NCBI GenBank assembly: GCA_910576775.1
Contig: CAJTJV010000036.1
Coordinates: 1-29,815, forward strand
DNA from: an uncultured Muribaculaceae bacterium
GTDB taxonomy: Bacteria > Bacteroidota > Bacteroidia > Bacteroidales > Muribaculaceae
Length of the DNA: 29,815 nucleotides
Direction: 5' to 3'
The notes beneath the pieces are model-generated. The model was not told the origin of the DNA. It saw only the letters and a program-made list of their open reading frames with translations, and ran no database searches. Shown here piece by piece: positions 23,311 to 29,815 of this stretch (within the stretch, counting starts at the first letter, position 1; each line of letters begins with the position of its first letter). A program made the translations under genes and the position numbers.

Positions 23311-24642
23311 TTATATTTTGTCTTCAGTTACATAAAGCTGCGCGTTCTCGTAGCGGAGGATTCTCACGCTGCGTTTCGCAGCTATGAAATCGCCGGTTGA
23401 GACGGCATCGAAAACATTCTGCCCTATTTCAATTTTTCCAGCGGGACGCATGTCGGTTACTGTCATGGCATGTTGGCCGATATAGCGTGCCGGCGACATG
23501 TCCACACCAACGAAGCCGTCGCCGACGGAAAGTTCTGTCATAAGCTCTGCGTGGCGGCGGAAACATTTGGGGCCGTGCGACGAGGTGAGGTATATTATCA
23601 TGCCTGCGGCAAGCAAGGTGCCGGCGAAGAGAACTCCCAGAGAGCGGGTAAGGGCGGTGAAATCAAATCCGGTGATTGAATCGGAACTCATCATCGACCC
23701 TACAAGTGCCGCTGCGATGCATATGATGCCGCTGATGCCTGTTATTCCGAATCCCGGCACTACGAATAGTTCCAGGAAAATCAGAATCACTCCGGCAATG
23801 AAAATCAGCAGAACCCAGCCGGGCATTGAGCCGACGATGAACATCGGCAGGAAATATAATACCGTCGCTATGGCTGCGACAGCGGCTGCGAATCCGAGTC
23901 CGGGGGTGTGCATCTCCATGTATATGCCGCCGAGAATCAGCATGACAAGAATTGCGCGTACGCCGGCTCCCGAAAGGAATCCGAGAATATCGTCGGAGAA
24001 TGTACTGTGATAATATTCGACGGTTGCATCCGGTAGGTTCAGCTCTTCGAGAACCTCGTTGATATTTGTGGCGATACCGTCGGCAAAACCGCTTTCCACA
24101 GCTTGTTGCGCGGTAAACGACACAGAGATTTCCGGGTTTACCATATCGGCGGCAATTTCGGGTGAACGTCGCCATACAAGACTGTCGCCTTGCGCTTTAC
24201 GGCCATGATGCTCGGCAGTGGCCCGCATGATGGTGCTCATGTATGACTGGTATTTTTGTGGCATCGGCTCGCCCTGGCCGTTTACGACTGTTGCTGAACC
24301 CATACTGGCGCCCGGTGCCATGAATACACTGTCGCAGGCAAGGGCGATCAGTGCGCCTGCCGAGGCGGCATTGACATCGACGAAGGCCACCGTAGGTTTA
24401 TCGCAGCGCATAAGTGCCGTGCGGATTGAGTCGGCGGCATCGAGGGCTCCGCCGTAGGTGTTGAGTTTTATAAGCAGAAGGTCGGCGTTCTTTTCCGAAG
24501 CGTCTTTCATCGCCTGGCGGAAATGGTGGTATGCGTTGAGGTCGATTTCTGTTTCGACAGGTATCACGAATACATTGCGGCCTTGCAGGCCGAGCGACGC
24601 AAGGAAGAGAATGAATGTAAAAAGCAGACGTATGTTTATCAT
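23311..24642 (-). CDS. NfeD-type membrane-bound ClpP-class serine protease
   Basis: 443 residues from ATG at 24642 (MINIRLLFTF), which overlaps the upstream gene by ATGA; the longer frame reaches back into that gene. Signal peptide about 1-21. The ClpP-like domain has LIKLNTYGGALDAADSI and the nucleophile S94 in NAASAGALIALACDSV; K130 (PMPQKYQSYM) is the likely general base of the Ser-Lys dyad, by analogy with archaeal PH1510-N. Several membrane helices follow (about 207-370), including EMHTPGLGFAAAVAAI and FLELFVVPGFGITGISGI. The C-terminus is an OB-fold NfeD domain (VGDGFVGVDMSPARYIGQ). Such proteases often work with SPFH/stomatin proteins; one is present in this window but in a different operon (5876-6853). 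Confidence 0.9.
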   Translation of the reverse strand: MINIRLLFTFILFLASLGLQGRNVFVIPVETEIDLNAYHHFRQAMKDASEKNADLLLIKLNTYGGALDAADSIRTALMRCDKPTVAFVDVNAASAGALIALACDSVFMAPGASMGSATVVNGQGEPMPQKYQSYMSTIMRATAEHHGRKAQGDSLVWRRSPEIAADMVNPEISVSFTAQQAVESGFADGIATNINEVLEELNLPDATVEYYHSTFSDDILGFLSGAGVRAILVMLILGGIYMEMHTPGLGFAAAVAAIATVLYFLPMFIVGSMPGWVLLIFIAGVILIFLELFVVPGFGITGISGIICIAAALVGSMMSSDSITGFDFTALTRSLGVLFAGTLLAAGMIIYLTSSHGPKCFRRHAELMTELSVGDGFVGVDMSPARYIGQHAMTVTDMRPAGKIEIGQNVFDAVSTGDFIAAKRSVRILRYENAQLYVTEDKI

Positions 24643-25697
24643 AATGTGTCGTTTTCGCATTGCGCTTTGCGTTTGGCACGTTCTCCGAAATATGCCGGAA
24701 GCAGGGCTATGCCTATTATAATGTATATGAAATAGCTGAACAGACGCCATATAAGGGCCATTATGGCTGCGATACCGGTATTACCAATAATATCGCCGTA
24801 GTAATTGGCGAAAAGCCATTCGCTGATGCCGCTGCCACCGGGTGTGGGGCTTACCATAAGCACTACCCATACGACAAACTGACGCGCGAAAACAAGCAGT
24901 TGCGATGAACCGGGAATGAAGGTCCAGAATAATGCGTTTACGACGAAATAGCGAGAGAACCATGATAATATAGTGGCACCCATTACTTTTGCCCACCAGC
25001 GGAAATCGCGGTGGCGTATCCATTCGGAGGTTCCGGCCATATTGTCCGCCATGCCTTCGATTTTTTTGTGCCAGCGGCGTAGGAAACGTTTCCCGGCAAG
25101 GACTTTTAGAAGGTTCTGTACAGTCTGAGGTTTTCCCAGTATTGCGAAATAGAGTATTGTCGTCCAGATGACAATGCCGGTATACACGAGCCAGAACACC
25201 CATTTGACACTCCCGAAAAGCAGCTCGTTTTCCATCTGTCCGGTCTCGAAAAGAGAATGCCACGGGATAAGAAGCACGATTATAGGGCAGAATATGACGA
25301 AGAACAGCTCGTCGAGGAACAAGGTGACAAGTGTAAGCGCTGTGGCGCGTCCGAGTTTTAATCCCTCCTGGTTCAAATAGAATATTGCCAGGGCGCTACC
25401 TCCGACGACCGAAGGTGTTATGGCTGATGTAAAGGCGCACATAAGGTCGGTGCGGATAGCGCGTTTCCATGTCAGCGCGCCGTCGGCGATAGTGTGGAAG
25501 CGCCAGGCGAGTCCGAAATCGCGGCCGCATACAAACAGCAGCGCAAGCAGCAGGCCTATGATTGTATGAAAGTCGAAATGTATCTCGCGGAGTGTATGGA
25601 GGTCGATGTCGCGGTGGATAAGCCATGCAGCCACTCCTAAACTCAGAACTATGGGCAGAATGGTGCGGTACAGCGTTTTCGACAGCTCCTTGGCCAT
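24639..25697 (-). CDS. LPG-synthase-TM/UPF0104-type multi-pass membrane protein
   Basis: 352 residues with about eight membrane helices. It fits the lysylphosphatidylglycerol synthase TM region/flippase-like family: FVCGRDFGLAWRFHTIADG, FTSAITPSVVGGSALAIFYLNQEG (the characteristic P-S-x-x-G-G segment), LTLVTLFLDELFFV, and VSPTPGGSGISEWLFANYYG near the end (P-T-P-G-G-x-G). It lacks a soluble aminoacyl-transferase domain, so lipid aminoacylation is not implied; many relatives are proposed lipid or polyprenyl-sugar flippases. It lies 2 bases after the TenI-like gene and overlaps the protease gene by 4 bases. Confidence 0.88.
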   Translation of the reverse strand: MAKELSKTLYRTILPIVLSLGVAAWLIHRDIDLHTLREIHFDFHTIIGLLLALLFVCGRDFGLAWRFHTIADGALTWKRAIRTDLMCAFTSAITPSVVGGSALAIFYLNQEGLKLGRATALTLVTLFLDELFFVIFCPIIVLLIPWHSLFETGQMENELLFGSVKWVFWLVYTGIVIWTTILYFAILGKPQTVQNLLKVLAGKRFLRRWHKKIEGMADNMAGTSEWIRHRDFRWWAKVMGATILSWFSRYFVVNALFWTFIPGSSQLLVFARQFVVWVVLMVSPTPGGSGISEWLFANYYGDIIGNTGIAAIMALIWRLFSYFIYIIIGIALLPAYFGERAKRKAQCENDTL

Positions 25698-25699
25698 TG

Positions 25700-26260
25700 T
25701 CAGATTGTTTTTGTCAGTCGGGCTATCCGTTCTTCGGGATTTTCATCGTTGAAAATAGAACTGTCGGCGCAGATTCCGGAGAATCCTGCTGCACGGATAG
25801 TGTCGATTGTGTCGTTGTCTATGTCGGCTCCTTTGCACAAGGCGACGAAATGGTTCTCTACTGCTGCATTTCTTGCTTTTTCGATGATATCAGCCTGCGA
25901 AGGTTCAAGAATGAAATAATCTATGTCGGCCATTGAAAGTGCCGATGCCGCCGAGGAATCAGCGATGACGCAACCTATTATCGCTTCCGCGCCGAGGTCG
26001 CCGCGGGCCGCGATAGGATTATTTCCGAGGTCGAGCATAATGCCGTGCAATCCGAACTCTCTGGCGGAGTCGATGTCGTTCCGGACAGTGAGGATTACAC
26101 CTGCTTCTCGGCATAGGTCTACGATATCGGGTATGTCTGTGCGAAATTTTTCGATATCCGTATCTGGGAGAATAAGCCACCCGCAACCGGCTTCGACGGC
26201 AATTTTTGCCATCTCTGTCATTGAATATTTTTCGTTCTTGTCGAGCAGTATCTGAATCAT
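25700..26260 (-). CDS. TenI/ThiE-like TIM-barrel protein, divergent
   Basis: 186 residues. The strand-loop pattern follows thiamine phosphate synthase/TenI: IQILLD (strand 1), VILTVRNDIDSAREFGLHGIML (compare the IINDRVDLA..VGADGVHL of ThiE), AIIGCVIADSSAASALSMADIDYFIL, and FSGICADSSIF at the end. The ThiE substrate residues are not preserved: there is no GP.FPT.TK phosphate loop after the DYFIL strand and no HLGQ.D. It is therefore probably not a thiamine phosphate synthase, but a TenI-like protein of other function. It is the first gene of a five-gene operon that otherwise concerns membranes and LPS. Confidence 0.75.
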   Translation of the reverse strand: MIQILLDKNEKYSMTEMAKIAVEAGCGWLILPDTDIEKFRTDIPDIVDLCREAGVILTVRNDIDSAREFGLHGIMLDLGNNPIAARGDLGAEAIIGCVIADSSAASALSMADIDYFILEPSQADIIEKARNAAVENHFVALCKGADIDNDTIDTIRAAGFSGICADSSIFNDENPEERIARLTKTI

Positions 26261-26264
26261 AGCG

Positions 26265-26272
26265 CAAAATTA
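26265..26272 (-). promoter_or_regulatory. -7 box implying a leaderless five-gene operon transcript
   Basis: TAATTTTG on the minus strand ends only 4 bases before the ATG (26260). With the usual spacing the transcript would start at or next to the ATG, giving a leaderless mRNA. No TTTG is seen at -33. The alternative is a more upstream promoter I cannot see. Confidence 0.4.
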
Positions 26273-26325
26273 GTGAAATTTAGTGAATAACCGAATCCCC
26301 TTGCGGGAATGTTGCTTATATAAAA

Positions 26326-26355
26326 ACAATCAGGGACGACAAATAGCCGTCCCTG
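26326..26355 (-). terminator. Intrinsic terminator of rpmE2
   Basis: CAGGGACG (26331-26338) pairs with CGTCCCTG (26348-26355). On the minus strand the hairpin is followed by ATTG then TTTTT. It ends the L31 transcript before the promoter of the five-gene operon. Confidence 0.75.
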
Positions 26356-26407
26356 TAATAATTTATTTCATCGGACCTTGCGCATCGATCCGACAGAAAG
26401 GTGCTGT

Positions 26408-26662
26408 TTATTTTTTGTTACGAACACCGTAGCGGCTCATGAACTTGTCTACGCGGCCTGCGGTATCGACGAGTTTCTGTTTGCCGGTGAAGAAGGGGTG
26501 GGAAGAGCTTGTGATTTCAAGCTTTACCAGAGGATAGGTGACGCCCTCGATTTCGATGGTTTCGCGGGTGGCAACAGTCGAACGGGTGATGAAAGTCTCG
26601 TCGTTGGACATATCTTTGAACACCACTTCGCGATAGTTAGAGGGATGAATGTCTTTTTTCAT
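26408..26662 (-). CDS. rpmE2: 50S ribosomal protein L31, type B
   Basis: 84 residues, the type-B length, beginning MKKDIHPSNYREVVFKDMSN. The signature SSSHPFFTGKQKLVDTAGRVDKFMSRYG is complete. The cysteines of the zinc-binding type A are absent, so this is the zinc-independent form. It is a single gene with its own promoter and terminator. A perfect 14-base palindrome (26677-26690) sits in its leader, 14 bases before the ATG. Confidence 0.97.
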   Translation of the reverse strand: MKKDIHPSNYREVVFKDMSNDETFITRSTVATRETIEIEGVTYPLVKLEITSSSHPFFTGKQKLVDTAGRVDKFMSRYGVRNKK

Positions 26663-26676
26663 TGTTAATTAACTCT

Positions 26677-26690
26677 TTAATACGTATTAA
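26677..26690. promoter_or_regulatory. Perfect palindrome TTAATACGTATTAA in the rpmE2 leader
   Basis: A 14-base perfect palindrome between the predicted transcription start (about 26732) and the start codon at 26662, followed closely by TTAATTAA. Its position downstream of the promoter and just before the gene fits an operator or translation-control site. AT-rich palindromes also arise by chance, so this is tentative. Confidence 0.4.
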
Positions 26691-26738
26691 TCCTTTAGAA
26701 TAATTGCGCTGGTAAGACGCTTTTTTCGTAATGGCTTG

Positions 26739-26770
26739 CAAAGTTAAGCATCTTTTGCCGAATATGCAAG
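26739..26770 (-). promoter_or_regulatory. Promoter of rpmE2
   Basis: On the minus strand CTTG (26770-26767), a 20-base spacer, then TAACTTTG (26746-26739). Predicted start about 26732, leader about 70 bases. Confidence 0.7.
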
Positions 26771-26805
26771 GATTTTTCTGCTTTCACTCCGACTTTCAGC
26801 TTTTT

Positions 26806-28758
26806 TTAGTTTGAAGATCGGTTGGAGAGTTTGTCGCCGTTCAGGCGGCAGGTATAATCCTGAAGAAAGGCTTGTCCGCGGCGGAGCAGAGCAGTGCACA
26901 TGCTGTCGGGTCCGGCAAGCGGATGCTCGAAGAACGGGTCGGCGGAAGGGCTATAGATTTCTTCGATATTTTCGGCTTTGCTGTCGGTGTATATTGCGCG
27001 GTGTGCGTCGGCAAAGAGATATCGGCCTCCGTCTCCGCGGTAGATTCCGAAAAGCTTGTCCGCATCGCCGAAAGCGTTCTGTCCTACAGACACGAACGGT
27101 TCGTCGTATCCGGCGAGGGTGAGTGTGGTAGTTGCTATGTCAAACTGCGAAACCATTCTGTCATCGAACACATCAGGGGCTATACTTCCGTCAGGGGTAA
27201 ATACGATAAGAGGTACTCGGTTTCGGATATAATCGCGGCCGTAGCGCGTGGCGCTGAAATCGCGGTTGCCATGGTCGCCGGTAATGATGAAAGTGGTATT
27301 ATTATACCATGATTGTTTTGCCGCAAGTTCGAAAAAGTGACGGAGAGCGACATCGGTGTATTCAAGACCCCGCTCCGGGCAGGTTTCCGGGTGGCGGAAA
27401 CGCGATGTATCGTATCCGTCAGGCAGAGTGAACGGACCATGGGCGCTGATGGTGAACCATGCTGCCATAAAAGGCTGCGGAACAGTGGCGAGATCATTGA
27501 TAACGAATTCTGCCATCGGGACGTCGAATATTCCCCATTTGCCGTCATAATCGTCATCGTTGCCGTATGTGTGACGGTCGCATAGTCGGGAGTATCCCAT
27601 GGCGTATGCTGTCTGGTCGATATTGAAAGAGCCCGGGTTGACGCCATAGTAGAAAACAGTTGTCCTTCCTTTGTCGCGCATCAGAGATGCCGGGCTGTCG
27701 ACGGTGTTTTTATTGTAAGGTGACAGCATGTAGTAGAACGGGTCAAAGGCCGGGAAGCCGCCGAAGATGGAGGTTGCACCACCGATACTTGTCCTTCCGG
27801 TCGCCATCACATTTTTTACGACTGCCGACTGAGTGGCTATCGAATCGAGGAATGGCATAAGTCCGAGTGATCCGGATTCATGGCCAATAGTGAAGGAATC
27901 CATCCATTCCGCGCCGCCGCTTTCAATTATTATGGTTACAATATTCCGCTGTTTGAGGATAGTGGAATCAGCAGGAGTGTGGACGGAACTACGGATAGTG
28001 GCAAGCTCTTCTTCCGAAAAGAATATGAGCACCGGCTCGTTGTTGCTTTTCTTCGGATTGAGCGAACGAATCAGGCAGAACGGAGAGTTAAGAACTGCAT
28101 TAATCTGCGGTGCGACGCGTACAGCGTATGTCGCATCGGCTATTGCCAGCGGAATACCGGAACCCGTGCGTCCGCGCATCGCCAGAAAGGTACAACCTCC
28201 CAGCAGCAGAAATATGACGCAGCGCCTGAAAACGGAGGGGTTGCTTTCATGTCTGATCCGTACGCGTGATGCAAGCCATATGAGCGCACCGATGAATGCA
28301 ACCGCAATTATAAATACCCACAGGTATGATGGCAGATAGTGAAGAAAAATGGTGCCGGCTCCGTCGTCGGTTGCAACTGTCATGACGTTCGACCATCGCA
28401 GGCGGGCGCCGGTGAAATTATAATAAGGAGTGTCGCCAATATTGATGGCCAGCAGCAGAGAGTTGCATATGGCATAGACCCAATTGGAGGCTTTGAGCCA
28501 TGTCCGGTTGAACTGTAGGGGTTGCGGCACTATACGCATGGCTATGAACAGAACATTGAAATATGCCGCTGCTGTGAGGTCGAAGCGTATGCCGTGCATG
28601 CTCAGACGCATCAGTTCGCCGAAGGAACCAATCGCTGAGCTGTCCCAGTTATAAATGACGAAGAAAAAGCGAGTTAGCCAAAGCATCAGCAGCCCGATGG
28701 CAAACTGATAGAGCGTAGCTGCGTATATATTCGTTTCGAAATGTCGGTTAAAACGCAT
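26806..28758 (-). CDS. LtaS-like membrane phosphotransferase (alkaline phosphatase/sulfatase superfamily)
   Basis: 650 residues. About five N-terminal membrane helices (up to about 195) precede a periplasmic catalytic domain. Key residues match LtaS: E279 (TIIIESGG) and D495/H496 (ITGDHGN) for metal binding, nucleophile T323 (MATGRTSIGG), and H440 (FTISAHGPF). Gram-negative members transfer phosphoglycerol or phosphoethanolamine groups from phospholipids to glycans or lipids rather than making lipoteichoic acid. Here the acceptor is unknown; LPS or a periplasmic glycan is likely. It overlaps menA by 11 bases, so the two are transcribed together. No terminator is visible after it. Confidence 0.9.
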   Translation of the reverse strand: MRFNRHFETNIYAATLYQFAIGLLMLWLTRFFFVIYNWDSSAIGSFGELMRLSMHGIRFDLTAAAYFNVLFIAMRIVPQPLQFNRTWLKASNWVYAICNSLLLAINIGDTPYYNFTGARLRWSNVMTVATDDGAGTIFLHYLPSYLWVFIIAVAFIGALIWLASRVRIRHESNPSVFRRCVIFLLLGGCTFLAMRGRTGSGIPLAIADATYAVRVAPQINAVLNSPFCLIRSLNPKKSNNEPVLIFFSEEELATIRSSVHTPADSTILKQRNIVTIIIESGGAEWMDSFTIGHESGSLGLMPFLDSIATQSAVVKNVMATGRTSIGGATSIFGGFPAFDPFYYMLSPYNKNTVDSPASLMRDKGRTTVFYYGVNPGSFNIDQTAYAMGYSRLCDRHTYGNDDDYDGKWGIFDVPMAEFVINDLATVPQPFMAAWFTISAHGPFTLPDGYDTSRFRHPETCPERGLEYTDVALRHFFELAAKQSWYNNTTFIITGDHGNRDFSATRYGRDYIRNRVPLIVFTPDGSIAPDVFDDRMVSQFDIATTTLTLAGYDEPFVSVGQNAFGDADKLFGIYRGDGGRYLFADAHRAIYTDSKAENIEEIYSPSADPFFEHPLAGPDSMCTALLRRGQAFLQDYTCRLNGDKLSNRSSN

Positions 28759-29635
28759 TGTCGTATATGTTTATCAACAGGAAAAACAGTGAATATACAA
28801 ACATTGACATAGCAGTCATTCCCAAAAGCGGATTGAGGTTACGGCCGCGTACTGTCGACATGCGCCGTACAATCATAGTCGCCGCTATTAGATAGGCGAA
28901 AGGCACAGCGAGCGCACATCTGGGCATTGAGAGCCAAGCCGGAAGCATAAGAAGCACGGCAAGGATGGCATTGACGATATACATCGCCGGCATCGCCCAT
29001 GTCGGTAGAGTAGTGGCAAGAGTGTGCTTGCCGACTGCTCGGTCGTCGGCAATGTCTCTGTAGTTGTTTATTACGAGCACGTTGGCCCCCATGAGTCCTA
29101 TTGCCACGGAAGCCATTGTCACATTCAGATTCCATTGCAGAGCCTGGAGATAATAAGTCAGTGTTACCGGCACTATTCCGAAGAATACTATGACAGCCAG
29201 CTCGCCCAGGCAATGCGTTGAAAGCGGGAACGGTCCGGCACTATATGCCACGGCGCCGATGAATACCACGACACCGACGGCGATAAGCCAGGGGCCTCCC
29301 CAGTATGTCAGAGACAAACCGGTCAAAGCGGCGAGACAGAGCACGAAAAACGTCGCACGGAACATGGCCGTCGGAGTCAGGTCGCCTTCTGTTACTCCAC
29401 GGCGCGGACCTTCTCGTCCGGCGCGGTCTCGTCCGGCGCGGTAGTCGAAATATTCATTGGCGAAATTGGATGCTATCTGGCACAGTAACGCGAAAATCAG
29501 GCAAAGAATGGCGGGAGTGCAGTTGAACGTGCCGTCGGCAACGTTGAATCCCACGGCGGCAAGAACGCCCGCGACGCTTACAGGGAGAGTCCGCAGACGC
29601 ATCGCCTCTATCCACGCCTTTATGGTTCTATTCAT
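28748..29635 (-). CDS. menA: 1,4-dihydroxy-2-naphthoate polyprenyltransferase
   Basis: 295 residues with about eight or nine membrane helices. Both UbiA-superfamily aspartate motifs are present: NEYFDYRAGRD (60-70) and NNYRDIADDR (190-199), with the MenA-typical EGPRRGVTEGDLTP between them. The enzyme attaches a polyprenyl chain to DHNA, giving demethylmenaquinone, in the inner membrane. The length is normal. It has a clear promoter directly upstream and overlaps the LtaS-like gene by 11 bases. No other men genes lie in the window. Confidence 0.95.
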   Translation of the reverse strand: MNRTIKAWIEAMRLRTLPVSVAGVLAAVGFNVADGTFNCTPAILCLIFALLCQIASNFANEYFDYRAGRDRAGREGPRRGVTEGDLTPTAMFRATFFVLCLAALTGLSLTYWGGPWLIAVGVVVFIGAVAYSAGPFPLSTHCLGELAVIVFFGIVPVTLTYYLQALQWNLNVTMASVAIGLMGANVLVINNYRDIADDRAVGKHTLATTLPTWAMPAMYIVNAILAVLLMLPAWLSMPRCALAVPFAYLIAATMIVRRMSTVRGRNLNPLLGMTAMSMFVYSLFFLLINIYDNAF

Positions 29636-29657
29636 TATTTGCGAGTGTTTGTTGCGG

Positions 29658-29688
29658 CAAAGTTAGTGAAAAAACACCATAACATCAA
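29658..29688 (-). promoter_or_regulatory. Promoter of the menA operon
   Basis: On the minus strand TTG (29688-29686), a 20-base spacer, then TAACTTTG (29665-29658). Predicted start near 29651, leader about 15 bases. Confidence 0.7.
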
Positions 29689-29699
29689 CAGAATGCCCG

Positions 29700-29815
29700 T
29701 CTGGAGCCGAAGATTAGGGGAATACCGTAGTTCCGAATCACGGCTCTTTCATTTAGGATATTTTGTGCATGTATCGTGAGAGCCTCGGAGAGGCGTCATA
29801 ATGTGAAACCCCCGG
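29700..29815. repeat. Partial intergenic repeat at the right window edge
   Basis: No gene is seen. CACGGCTCTTTCATTTAGGA resembles CACGGCTTTTCCATTTAAAA near 88-107 at the other end of the window. A short hairpin GCCTC-GGA-GAGGC lies near 29783-29795, followed by GTGAAACCCCCGG at the very edge. The pattern looks like a Bacteroidales intergenic repeat cut by the window end; I recall similar strings from other genomes but cannot confirm it here. Confidence 0.4.

Noticed and set aside
27180..27647. Minus-strand 155-codon ORF within the LtaS-like gene
   Set aside because: It is an out-of-frame shadow of a gene with a complete set of catalytic residues.

Overview
This window looks like a chromosomal piece of a Gram-negative Bacteroidales bacterium, most likely family Muribaculaceae. 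The family call is inferred from recalled gene content and intergenic repeats, not from a search. The supporting signs are a PPi-dependent phosphofructokinase, CMP-KDO synthase (LPS core), many short lipoproteins and PorT-like barrels, a type-B ribosomal protein L31, and few clear Shine-Dalgarno sequences. Promoters repeatedly match the Bacteroidetes sigma-ABfr pattern TTTG-N18..20-TAnnTTTG. I see no tRNA, rRNA, transposase, integrase or CRISPR array. Nearly every gene lies on the minus strand; the exceptions are a small membrane protein (5460-5681) and a ClC protein (9273-10628).

Layout, left to right. 1-493 is gene-free and holds a dispersed hairpin repeat (1-73) and a palindromic element with terminal inverted repeats (198-356). 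494-5016 is a five-gene minus-strand operon of exported proteins: two LPP20-like proteins, two lipoproteins with carboxypeptidase-regulatory-like domains, and a transglutaminase-like protein. Upstream of it, about 5071-5379 is a strong candidate for an unidentified structured RNA with its own promoter and intrinsic terminator. 5460-6853 holds a small two-helix membrane protein converging on an SPFH/band-7 protein plus ribbon-helix-helix pair. 6977-9115 is a secreted six-hairpin-type glycosidase. 9273-10628 is a ClC channel or transporter, facing a Wza/Wzc pair (10688-13931) across a bidirectional terminator.

14063-16757 is a LysM/periplasmic-binding protein, PorT-like barrel and uracil/hypoxanthine-DNA-glycosylase operon. 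16899-18551 is pfp. 18696-19887 encodes two lipoproteins, and 19992-20876 a retropepsin-like secreted protein with a long, apparently structured leader (20962-21059). 21271-26260 is a five-gene operon: TenI/ThiE-like barrel, LPG-synthase-type membrane protein, NfeD-type membrane serine protease, kdsB, and an M16-like protein without the zinc motif. 26408-26662 is rpmE2. 26806-29635 is menA overlapping an LtaS-like phosphotransferase. The right edge carries more intergenic repeat sequence.

The common theme is envelope biology: polysaccharide export, KDO activation, membrane proteolysis, lipoproteins and periplasmic binding proteins, with some central metabolism. The two most interesting things are the RNA candidates at 5071-5379 and 20962-21059. 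In both, helices contain pairs that are G.U on the minus strand but A.C mismatches on the plus strand, which supports minus-strand RNA structure.
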